In this document: positions 58,077 to 64,000 of the stretch, piece after piece | Layout: each line of letters opens with the position of its first letter | Numbering within the stretch: the stretch's first letter is position 1 | Source of the DNA: MFD01213-c1 sp963704405 | GTDB lineage: Bacteria; Planctomycetota; Phycisphaerae; Tepidisphaerales; Tepidisphaeraceae | NCBI GenBank assembly: GCA_963704405.1 | Contig: OY969903.1 | Coordinates: 3,162,001-3,226,000 of the forward strand | Length of the DNA: 64,000 nucleotides | Direction of reading: 5' to 3' | The notes under the pieces: model-generated | The model's database searches: none | Seen by the model: the letters and a program-made list of their open reading frames with translations, nothing else | What the model was told of the DNA's origin: nothing | Program-made: the position numbers and the translations under genes

Positions 58077-59174
58077 ATGTCCTCACCTCGCCCTTCAATA
58101 ACCATCGTCCGCTATTCCGCCATCACCGTGCTGTTCATGTCAATCAGCGCTTCCGCGTTGCTTGTCCTGACTGCCCTCGAGCAAATCGGCAAACCCGACG
58201 CCCCCTCTCCCATCTTCGCCGCCTTCATTCCCGCCCTGCTCGCCCTGATCGGCGGCATTGCGTTAGCCGCCATTCTCCTTGGGCTGGCCCAGCTCGGCGA
58301 CACCACCGCAGCGGCCACCGAGCCCGATGTCTCGGCGGCTATCAGCAACCTCACGGTTGTCATGGACGAAGTACGCGTCGTCCTCGCTAACATCGACCGG
58401 CAATCCCGAACATCCTTCGCTCCCCCGCCGCCTGCGCCTCCATCGCCCGCGCCTGCCCCGCACACCGGCGACGCCCGAATCGAACCGTATCTGGCGCGCA
58501 TGGTCGAGTTATTGGAAGAACTGAAAGAGCTTTCCCTTCTCGACGATTCCGAGCGCCAATTCCGCCGCGAGCAAGCCGACACCGACGAACGCGAAATCCA
58601 AACCACCGAAGCTGACCGCCTCGTTGAAGAATCCCTGCGGCTCGAACAGATGCAACAAAAAGTCGAAGACCTCCTCGGCGCCTTCGATTTTGATCAGGCC
58701 TTCATCGCCGCCAACGAAATAGCCGAAGCCTTCCCGGATAATGAATCATTGCAACAGTTAAAGCATCGCGTGCAAGCCGAGCGCAACATCTTTCGCGAAC
58801 AATCGGCGGCTCGGCTCTTTGAAGAAGTCCGCCTCGAAGTCGAACGCCGCCAGTGGCGCAAAGCCCTCGACAGCGTTCAGCGTCTGCTCGAAAAATTTCC
58901 CGATCATCCCAAATCCGACCGCATCCGAATGCAGCTGCGCCCCATCCAGAACAACGCCGAGATTGAAGAACGACAGGAACAGGAACAAACAATCCAGGAA
59001 CACATCAACGCCAAACGTTTCGACGAAGCCGTAGAAGCCAGCGAGAACCTCCTCCGCCGATTCCCCGATTCCCCGCAGGCCACTTCATTACGCGAACTCA
59101 TCCCCAAACTCCGCGAACTGGCCGCCAAGGAATCCAGCGGCAGCGGCGTGGGAATGAACGCCTTTGCGTCATAA
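58077..59174 (+). CDS. Membrane protein with C-terminal coiled-coil/TPR-like region
   Basis: A 365-residue protein. Two membrane helices lie near residues 15-35 and 45-70, followed by a Pro-rich linker (APPPPAPPSPAPAP, about 120-140) and a long Glu- and Arg-rich helical region. The end has repeated units (DFDQAFIAANEIAEAFPDNE, RQWRKALDSVQRLLEKFPDH, KRFDEAVEASENLLRRFPDS) that look like TPR-type helical hairpins. I do not know its function; it could tether a complex to the membrane. ATG 58077 removes an unconserved lead. Confidence 0.7.
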   Translation: MSSPRPSITIVRYSAITVLFMSISASALLVLTALEQIGKPDAPSPIFAAFIPALLALIGGIALAAILLGLAQLGDTTAAATEPDVSAAISNLTVVMDEVRVVLANIDRQSRTSFAPPPPAPPSPAPAPHTGDARIEPYLARMVELLEELKELSLLDDSERQFRREQADTDEREIQTTEADRLVEESLRLEQMQQKVEDLLGAFDFDQAFIAANEIAEAFPDNESLQQLKHRVQAERNIFREQSAARLFEEVRLEVERRQWRKALDSVQRLLEKFPDHPKSDRIRMQLRPIQNNAEIEERQEQEQTIQEHINAKRFDEAVEASENLLRRFPDSPQATSLRELIPKLRELAAKESSGSGVGMNAFAS

Positions 59175-59544
59175 TTTTTTCGACCGCTGCCCACCATGCA
59201 TGTCCAGCGAATTTTGCTGGCCAACATCGGTCAGGCGCTGCCGGGAACGGCCAAACATCAGATCAAACGCACATGGCGGCTCTGTGCCCATGCTCTGTGC
59301 CCATAAGCGAATTGAAACCGCCGACGCGATGCGGCAGATCGTTACCAGGCTGATCAAGAGAAAAAAGCGGCTGGTAACTCTTGATCGGGTAGACATCAGG
59401 GAGATTTCAGACCCTCATGGCGTCAGTGGCGCTCTCGCCAAAGTGGCGATGAATCAAAACCCCATCATCTTGCATCCCCGCCACCCTTGCCCGTATATTC
59501 ACCGCCCCGCGCAGGCCGATACCAGCGGCGGGAAATTGACAATC
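59175..59544 (+). other. Intergenic region ahead of tRNA-Tyr, no supported gene
   Basis: About 370 bp with no convincing reading frame. A long open frame runs across it but continues through the tRNA gene, so it is not real. No regulatory element was recognised. Confidence 0.6.
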
Positions 59545-59626
59545 GGGCGTGTACCTAAGTGGCCAAAAGGGGCGGACTGTAAATCCGCTGGCTCTGCCTT
59601 CGCAGGTTCGAATCCTGCCGCGCCCA
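59545..59626 (+). tRNA. tRNA-Tyr (anticodon GTA)
   Basis: An 82-nt class II tRNA. The acceptor stem GGGCGTG pairs with CGCGCCC (59619-59625), with one G-T pair, and the discriminator is A. The anticodon stem GCGGA/TCCGC encloses loop CTGTAAA with GTA at 59579-59581. A long variable arm follows, and the T arm reads GCAGG-TTCGAAT-CCTGC. The CCA end is not encoded. It carries tyrosine. It marks the edge of the accessory region and may have served as an integration site. Confidence 0.95.
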
Positions 59627-59657
59627 TTAAATAATGCTCAAATAAGCGCTTATAGCG

Positions 59658-59881
59658 TTTCGACTACGGCCCTACAAAAGGGCCTTTTTTATTGCTTTGT
59701 TAGGGTCGTAGTCGAAATGAATACGCTGCTTTTCTGCCATAACTCCATTCATTTCCTGCCTCTTACGCCAAGTCGACTACAGTAGTCGAAAATCCCACGA
59801 TATTCCCGCAACGCATTCCATAACATCAATAAAAACAGCAGTTTATACCATTTCGACTACGGCTTCGATGCGTAGTCGAAA
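59658..59881. repeat. Cluster of three palindromes built from TTTCGACTACG
   Basis: TTTCGACTACG (59658-59668) pairs with CGTAGTCGAAA (59707-59717). TCGACTAC-A-GTAGTCGA forms a tight palindrome at 59773-59789. TTTCGACTACG (59851-59861) pairs with CGTAGTCGAAA (59871-59881) around a 9-nt loop. Six copies of a CGACTAC unit thus sit between tRNA-Tyr and the recombinase remnant. Such clusters fit recombinase or accessory-protein binding sites, but this is inferred. Confidence 0.75.
59668..59690 (+). terminator. Rho-independent terminator after tRNA-Tyr
   Basis: A 6-bp stem GGCCCT/AGGGCC with loop ACAAA, followed by six T. It lies 41 bp beyond the tRNA and partly overlaps the first palindrome arm. 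Confidence 0.75.
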
Positions 59882-59963
59882 CGGGCTTGCTATGTGTCGG
59901 ATTCTGGCATACTCCAGATGCAACCGCTGATGGTCAGCGGTAAGCCACAAATGGCGGTATCGG

Positions 59964-60446
59964 GTGGTTATTGGCTCGCGGCGGTTCTGGCTCGCCAAGG
60001 AGCTAGGCACATTCCGCGACACCATCCTTGATTGTCCAGGCCGAGCCGTTGACGGCGAACCTATTTCAATCGTCACCGTCAAGAAGTGGTTCATGGAGTT
60101 GGGCATGGCGTTCGATTGGTTCTCCCACCCCGACTCAAAGATCGGGTGGATTCCGCCATACCCGCAATGGCGCGAGAAGTTCACCCTCAATGACCGACAA
60201 GCGGAGAACCTTCTGGACGACGGCGAAGAGTTGGGCGAAGTGAAGCCCACGTTCAACCTCGATCAACTCTCAACCCTGTACACAATCGCCACCAATCAAG
60301 AACGGATGTACCTGCTGTTCGGCGTCTGCCTTGGATGGACCGCCCGCGAAATCGCCACCTTGAAACGGTCAAAGATCAAAGAGGCAGACGGTGAAATGTT
60401 CATTGAGAAAAAACGCAGCAAGACAGGTGTCGTTCAAACCTTCTGG
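59964..60446 (+). pseudogene. Tyrosine recombinase (integrase) fragment
   Basis: About 160 residues of a phage-type integrase. The central region has the core-binding helix-like segment and FNLDQLSTLYTIATNQERMYL, then LGWTAREIATLKRSKI, which carries the first catalytic Arg (about residue 128) and the conserved RxxE spacing. After KTGVVQTFW the similarity ends, and the H-x-x-R and Tyr motifs are absent. The gene is cut where the micro-ORF cluster begins. It lies directly after a tRNA gene, the usual site for such integrases. Confidence 0.65.
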
Positions 60447-60532
60447 GTCTTTGGTGCAGGTGGCAGCTTGGGTTGGCTTAAATTACCAATGTTTCCTGTT
60501 GGCCGCTGCGTATTTGTAGATTTATTCGCCAT
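60434..60532 (-). CDS. Micro-ORF D, 32 residues, Pro/Lys-rich
   Basis: MANKSTNTQRPTGNIG then NLSQPKLPPAPKTQKV. Start ATG follows AAAGGAAAGTAAC and lies one base after the stop of micro-ORF C. It shares SQPKLPPA with C. It is basic, has no hydrophobic segment, and overlaps the 3' end of the integrase fragment by 13 bp. No family is recognised. Expression is suggested by the ribosome binding site and the tight tandem arrangement only. Confidence 0.5.
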   Translation of the reverse strand: MANKSTNTQRPTGNIGNLSQPKLPPAPKTQKV

Positions 60533-60533
60533 G

Positions 60534-60650
60534 TTACTTTCCTTTCGGCTGCTGCGTTTGTGGTTTTTCGGCTGGCGGCTGTTTCGGACCTGATTTCCCT
60601 GCTGGTGGCAACTTCGGTTGCGACCGATTTTCATCTGGTTTATATGCCAT
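60534..60650 (-). CDS. Micro-ORF C, 38 residues, Pro/Lys/Gln-rich
   Basis: Begins MAYKPDENRSQPKLPPAGKS and continues with PKQPPAEKPQTQQ. The ATG follows AGGAG by six bases. It shares QPKLPPA with micro-ORF D, and PAEKP with A; B has the variant PVEKP. Nine bases separate it from micro-ORF B. No hydrophobic stretch is seen, so it is expected to be soluble and unstructured. Confidence 0.55.
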   Translation of the reverse strand: MAYKPDENRSQPKLPPAGKSGPKQPPAEKPQTQQPKGK

Positions 60651-60659
60651 TGAATGCTC

Positions 60660-60788
60660 CTATTTCTTGGGTGGTGTGGGTGGTGGCTGGCGTTTGATTG
60701 TGGGCTTTTCGACAGGCGGCGTCCTCGGCGCATGACCTCGGACGTTTTTGGTCGTTGTATCTTTCAATTGAGGCGGTTGCTGCGACAT
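60660..60788 (-). CDS. Micro-ORF B, 42 residues, Pro/Lys-rich
   Basis: Begins MSQQPPQLKDTTTKNVRGHA and ends in KRQPPPTPPKK. PPVEKPT in the middle corresponds to PAEKPT in A and PPAEKPQ in C. The ATG follows AAGGAG with a five-base spacer. It lies nine bases after micro-ORF A. The protein is basic and without a hydrophobic segment. Confidence 0.55.
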   Translation of the reverse strand: MSQQPPQLKDTTTKNVRGHAPRTPPVEKPTIKRQPPPTPPKK

Positions 60789-60797
60789 CAGGTCTCC

Positions 60798-60911
60798 TTA
60801 TTTTGACGGCTTTGCGGGTGTTGTTTTTGGTTTCGGAAAAGTCGGCTTCTCGGCTGGAAGTGGCCTTGGTCCTCGTTCTCTTTTTTTCGGATCATCCTTC
60901 AGCGCACTCAT
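60798..60911 (-). CDS. Micro-ORF A, 37 residues, Pro/Lys-rich
   Basis: Begins MSALKDDPKKRERGPRPLPA and continues EKPTFPKPKTTPAKPSK. The ATG follows GAGGAG by six bases and lies 10 bases after the stop of the three-TM protein gene. It shares PAEKPT-type sequence with B and C. Highly basic and Pro-rich. It is the first of four tandem micro-ORFs, which makes chance open frames unlikely. Confidence 0.55.
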   Translation of the reverse strand: MSALKDDPKKRERGPRPLPAEKPTFPKPKTTPAKPSK

Positions 60912-60921
60912 ATACGACTCC

Positions 60922-61521
60922 TCATGGCTTTGCCACTGGCTGCGTCGTCGCAGCGTAGACGTTGACGGTGATTGGAGCGGGGTTCGGTTGCGGTGCCTTG
61001 GAGTGCCATCCTACGATGCCACCCAAAAGAAGTAATACAATGCCCGCAAGCAGACTCCAGAATCCCACCCATTTGAGAGTAGGAAGCCAATTAACAAAAG
61101 GAATGGTTTGGTGAGCAGCGACCGCGCGTTTCCATGAACCTTCACTCCACTTGTTGAACTCGTTATCAAACCCTTCACGCCATGTTTTGTGGGTAGTGTA
61201 TGACAACAATCGGTCGATCAACGCGGTGAAGAGGCACAGGCCCAAGGCGATCCAAGACAAGAAAATCAGAAACGCTGCGCCGCCAGTGTTGATGTCTTTT
61301 AGAAGTGTGAATGTTGAGCCGATTGCGAGTGACGCTAACGTCATTAGCGTTGTGTCGTAGCTTTTTTCGGCGTCATCTTCGGCTTCGCAAGTCTCTTCGC
61401 GTTGCTTGTAGTATTTTTCAAATTCCTCGTCGCGGATTTTCAACCATTGTTGATCTTCTGGCTCCTGAGCTTTAGCAGGTGCCGTATCAAGCGGTGAGGC
61501 TGGAGGGTTCGTTTCAGTCAC
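60922..61521 (-). CDS. Three-TM membrane protein heading the micro-ORF operon
   Basis: A 199-residue protein. A Pro- and Ala-rich N-terminus (PPASPLDTAPAKAQEPEDQQ) is followed by a charged helix (EEFEKYYKQREETCEAEDDA), two membrane segments (about 58-77 and 82-108), a cytosolic or extracytosolic loop with Trp-rich KTWREGFDNEFNKWSEGSW, a third segment (about 152-173) and a Pro-rich tail. The layout faintly recalls small effector or stress proteins with paired helices, but I assign no family. Start is GTG 61521 (TTG one codon earlier). Four micro-ORFs follow in the same operon. Confidence 0.65.
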   Translation of the reverse strand: MTETNPPASPLDTAPAKAQEPEDQQWLKIRDEEFEKYYKQREETCEAEDDAEKSYDTTLMTLASLAIGSTFTLLKDINTGGAAFLIFLSWIALGLCLFTALIDRLLSYTTHKTWREGFDNEFNKWSEGSWKRAVAAHQTIPFVNWLPTLKWVGFWSLLAGIVLLLLGGIVGWHSKAPQPNPAPITVNVYAATTQPVAKP

Positions 61522-61738
61522 CAACGATATGATAACCGACCACTTCCCGATTGTCCAAACATCGCCCTAAAATGCACATGCCCATGCCTTGGAGGAGATC
61601 GATGGACGAATGACGAAACAACTGAATGAACTCCATCGTCCTCGCCTACGCCAATCGCCGATCTTGAGGAAAGGCACAAGACTCTCGCCCTATCGCACCT
61701 GTCCACCTCAAAGATGCGATTACCGAGCGGAGCATCAG

Positions 61739-62014
61739 TACAAAAAGGATGGGGTTATGCTGATGGATTTGCGCAAGAGAGAATCCGCCCAACCGAGATT
61801 ATTTGAGGACCGCGATCTGGAAGCGTCCAACCGTCTGATGTTGCTGGTGGATAGCATCAACCGAGATCATGGACGCGGGACGATACGCATTGCATCGGCA
61901 TCACCCCAGGCATTAGGACCATGCCGAACATGGCATCTGCGGTCGGAACATCGGTCACCAAGATATACGACCAGATGGGATGAACTGCCAATTGCTACCG
62001 CCCTCCTTTTGTAA
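61739..62014 (+). pseudogene. UmuC (DNA polymerase V subunit) C-terminal fragment
   Basis: The codons from 61739 read YKKDGVMLMDLRKRESAQPR, then LFEDRDLEASNRLMLLVDSI and a final RSPRYTTRWDELPIA. This is the DUF4113 C-terminal part of UmuC, the translesion polymerase subunit. The polymerase and little-finger domains are absent, so it is non-functional. The open frame extends upstream to 61589 but that part is unlike UmuC. Its stop codon lies inside a 33-bp repeat shared with 63954-63986. Confidence 0.78.
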
Positions 62015-62032
62015 GTCAGGCGGATGTTAGGG
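62000..62032 (+). repeat. 33-bp imperfect direct repeat, copy 1
   Basis: Matches 63954-63986 in 30 of 33 positions. Its first 16 bases (GCCCTCCTTTTGTAAG) and last 11 (GGATGTTAGGG) are identical between copies. It covers the umuC fragment's stop codon. Outer bases GCCCT and AGGG(C) are complementary. Confidence 0.65.
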
Positions 62033-62162
62033 CAAACAAAAGGGCGATGCAATCAAAAAATCGAGGCCATGCGAAGGGGTGCAACCAACCCTTGAACCGA
62101 CGAAGACGGATGGCCAGCGACAGCTTGCGGATTCACCGACCGCGGCGATAAAGTTATCCACC

Positions 62163-62603
62163 ATGCCCGTCCTGAAAATCTTTCCGAACAGCACAGAGAA
62201 AGAGTTTCCGTCCGACGATGAGCTTTGCACTTGGCTGCTGACCGCGCTCAAGGCGAGGAACGGCGAGTACCGCCTCAATAGAGCGAATGCGATTGCTGAT
62301 CTTCCGAGTGGATCGATTGTTCTTTTCCGTTTTGGCCTCGACAAAATCGTAGGTGAGGCCGTTGTCATTCGGACAAAACGCCATGCAAAGACCGCTGAGT
62401 ATCCTGCCAGCGTATGGTTCTCACCCACTTCGATTCGAGTTTTTGTACCATTCATTCCCGTCTCAACGCTCCAGCGTCTCATCGGCGGCCCGAAGGTTAA
62501 GGATATTTCTCAAGCGGCCAACGCCTACGCGAATTTTGATGATTGGAGCCTGTATCCGAAACTGCTGGCGGCTCATGTAGAGGCTGGCGGTCAGTTCCTT
62601 TAG
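62163..62603 (+). CDS. Hypothetical protein, possible PUA/EVE-like fold
   Basis: A 146-residue soluble protein starting MPVLKIFPNSTEKEF. The centre (LPSGSIVLFRFGLDKIVGEA, then VVIRTKRH) loosely resembles the beta-barrel of PUA/EVE-like nucleic-acid-binding domains, which often occur on mobile islands. This is a guess from pattern only. I took ATG 62163; an in-frame start at 62079 would add 28 residues. Confidence 0.5.
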   Translation: MPVLKIFPNSTEKEFPSDDELCTWLLTALKARNGEYRLNRANAIADLPSGSIVLFRFGLDKIVGEAVVIRTKRHAKTAEYPASVWFSPTSIRVFVPFIPVSTLQRLIGGPKVKDISQAANAYANFDDWSLYPKLLAAHVEAGGQFL

Positions 62604-62661
62604 CAGACTGGGTGGAGCTACCCGATGCTACACACCGCGAGCAACTTGCTGAGATTCTGTC

Positions 62662-62994
62662 ATGGGGAATAATCGTCACATGTCCAGTTTCGATGAATAC
62701 CTCTCGCGGGTGAAAGATGCAGGTTTCGCCAAAATGGCGTTGCAGACCAAGCGCGAGGCCAAAGCAGCAGAGGAGACATTGCAACGCCAATCAAGGGGCA
62801 AGCAGCAGCCCGAGTACGGCGTTGCGGCGTTTGTGTCGGCCCTGAAGGGCATGGCCTTCTGGCTGCACAGTGGGATGAAGCCTGCTGGAATGGATGACGA
62901 AGAATTTGCGAAGCTGAAACCGATCTGCGAGCGATTTGTGAGCGAAGGGGTGTTCAAGTCTGAAGCTCTCGCCGTTTTTGGCAAAACGGAGTGA
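62662..62994 (+). CDS. Hypothetical protein
   Basis: A 110-residue, mainly helical, soluble protein (or 104 from the ATG at 62680, MSSFDEYLSRVKD). A basic helix KMALQTKREAKAAEETLQRQ is followed by a C-terminal half with WLHSGMKPAGMDDEEFAKL. No family recognised. It lies between the PUA-like gene and the convergent Cys-rich gene within the repeat-bounded block. Confidence 0.5.
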   Translation: MGNNRHMSSFDEYLSRVKDAGFAKMALQTKREAKAAEETLQRQSRGKQQPEYGVAAFVSALKGMAFWLHSGMKPAGMDDEEFAKLKPICERFVSEGVFKSEALAVFGKTE

Positions 62995-63001
62995 GCATCG
63001 C

Positions 63002-63577
63002 TCATTCTTTCGGTATCAGAAACTCCCGTCTCGCGCCCGCGAATGTCGCCACATCCATCTTGTCCCTCTCTGCTCGAAGCGGCACAGTCTCGCCTTGCGG
63101 CGCGGTGTACGGCGCAAATCTCGGATCAACGTCGTAGCGGAACTGAATATCAGAGCCGTAGGGATAGAGTCGGATCGGCGGCGTCGTCAAAGGAACCTTG
63201 CGGATGCGATAGTGGTGGTGAACTTTGTCGATGATCGTAGGGAGCGTTTGGGATTCAAAAGCATTTGGCCGCACTTCGTAAAGTTCGATTGCCGTCTCCC
63301 TCCCCTCGGGCTCCAGTTGAACCATGATGCCGCAAATGTCTGGACGAAACTTGGTGCCGTCGCCAAGTAGTTTCAGATGCCAACCGCACCGCCAACTCCT
63401 GCACGACGCTGGCCGCTCCTGATAGCAGCCGCAGCCCCGATCCTGTTTGTGGACGCAGCGAGCGTAGTACGGTTTGCCCAGTTCGCAGATGCCGATGATG
63501 TCGCAGCACGCGGTACATCCGCCGCAGTCATTGGATTGCGGTGCCTTCAGCACCTTGTAAACGTCGAGCGATTTCAT
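63002..63577 (-). CDS. Cysteine-cluster protein, YkgJ-like
   Basis: A 191-residue protein. The N-terminal CGGCTACCDIIGICELGKP, with later CVHKQDRGCGCYQERPASCR, follows the CxxCxxCC-type cluster of YkgJ proteins, which are predicted to bind zinc or an iron-sulfur cluster. The C-terminal half has no recognised domain. It is convergent with the hypothetical gene at 62662. Confidence 0.7.
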   Translation of the reverse strand: MKSLDVYKVLKAPQSNDCGGCTACCDIIGICELGKPYYARCVHKQDRGCGCYQERPASCRSWRCGWHLKLLGDGTKFRPDICGIMVQLEPEGRETAIELYEVRPNAFESQTLPTIIDKVHHHYRIRKVPLTTPPIRLYPYGSDIQFRYDVDPRFAPYTAPQGETVPLRAERDKMDVATFAGARREFLIPKE

Positions 63578-63703
63578 TGCGCCATTTTCGTTGATCGGGC
63601 GGGCGAATCAAATCACTCGGCGCAATAAAAATCGGCGACGTTGAGGAGGGAGGGGAACCATCGCTCGGGGATACGTCGCCAAAAGCTGTGAAGAATGGGA
63701 TTA

Positions 63704-63892
63704 CTACCGCCGCCCCGACCCTCGCACCCACTGCAAAGTTGAGTCGGATACCCCGCGACGGCCAAGCACAGGGAAGAAGATCGACAGAAGTTCTCTGAAG
63801 AGTTCCTTGATCTTGAGTATCGCAATATCGAGAAGCACTTCCCAGAACGCTAACGCAATCAGCAGGACGATGCTTCCTGCGAAGATTGTCAT
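63704..63892 (-). CDS. Small single-TM hypothetical protein
   Basis: A 62-residue frame starting MTIFAGSIVLLIALAFWEVL with one strong membrane segment (about 4-25) and a basic tail. The ribosome binding site is weak and no homologue is recognised. An upstream in-frame start (63973) would add 27 residues. Confidence 0.35.
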   Translation of the reverse strand: MTIFAGSIVLLIALAFWEVLLDIAILKIKELFRELLSIFFPVLGRRGVSDSTLQWVRGSGRR

Positions 63893-63953
63893 AACATATT
63901 CATCACAGGCTCGGTGATCCCAGCCAATGCAGCTTGAGTTTGCGGGTCCATTT

Positions 63954-63986
63954 GCCCTCCTTTTGTAAGGCATGTGGATGTTAGGG
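63954..63986 (+). repeat. 33-bp imperfect direct repeat, copy 2
   Basis: Second copy of the repeat at 62000-62032, with three mismatches. The two copies enclose about 1.9 kb with four small genes, like a cassette boundary. The window ends 14 bp later. Confidence 0.65.
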
Positions 63987-64000
63987 AGCGGCTGGGATCG

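Noticed and set aside
59164..59634. Plus-strand open frame of about 156 codons
   Set aside because: It runs straight through the tRNA-Tyr gene and has no protein-like features.
1..64000. CRISPR array
   Set aside because: No regularly spaced direct repeats with unique spacers were seen on either strand.

Overview
The window looks like a chromosomal segment of a planctomycete, most likely class Phycisphaerae. This rests on gene content read from the sequence plus family knowledge: a secreted FG-GAP protein with a LEPR-type N-terminal motif, a DUF58/BatA/VWA/DUF4175/prenyltransferase-like gene block, DUF1593 and oligogalacturonate-lyase-like proteins, and flagellar FliM together with Kdo synthesis (KdsA). 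Base composition is high GC throughout, with short intergenic gaps.

Layout. 0-9 kb: the 3' end of wrbA, a lipid kinase, kdsA, then a minus-strand tripartite exporter (TetR, DevC-like permease, ATPase, HlyD adaptor, NodT outer-membrane protein), an HD phosphohydrolase and a small cupredoxin. 9.5-14.6 kb: FG-GAP surface protein, a decayed RAYT transposase, and a response regulator with a histidine kinase. 14.7-18.7 kb: a mobile-element hot spot with an intact ISAs1-family element, an IS4-family element with a broken transposase, two more RAYT remnants and several repeats. 18.7-29.3 kb: housekeeping genes (epimerase, U32 peptidase, class I and class II fructose-bisphosphate aldolases, SDR, pdxH, dgkA, truncated haemoglobin, sixA). 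29.4-40.6 kb: the BatA/DUF58 block, headed by a probable pseudokinase rather than MoxR. 40.6-44.4 kb: an RbsABC-like sugar importer. 44.6-59.2 kb: HAD phosphatase, fliM with a CPBP protease, a flippase-like protein, FKBP, an acetate-type symporter with DUF485, DUF1593, an oligogalacturonate-lyase-like protein, an RNase Z-like hydrolase, a sugar isomerase and a coiled-coil membrane protein. 59.5-64 kb: tRNA-Tyr followed by a palindrome cluster, a truncated tyrosine recombinase and accessory genes, which together read as a degraded genomic island.

The most novel item is in the island. A three-TM membrane protein is followed, 10 nt downstream, by four tandem micro-ORFs of 37, 42, 38 and 32 codons. 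Each has its own ribosome binding site, the gaps between them are 1-9 nt, all are rich in Pro and Lys, and they share short motifs (P-A/V-E-K-P in three, QPKLPPA in two). I do not recognise this arrangement.

A technical caution. About ten genes are split by apparent single-base deletions, never insertions, and the downstream frame carries the expected rest of the protein. Uncorrected deletion errors in a long-read assembly explain this more easily than genuine decay of so many unrelated genes. I mark these as frameshifted pseudogenes but describe the protein each would encode.
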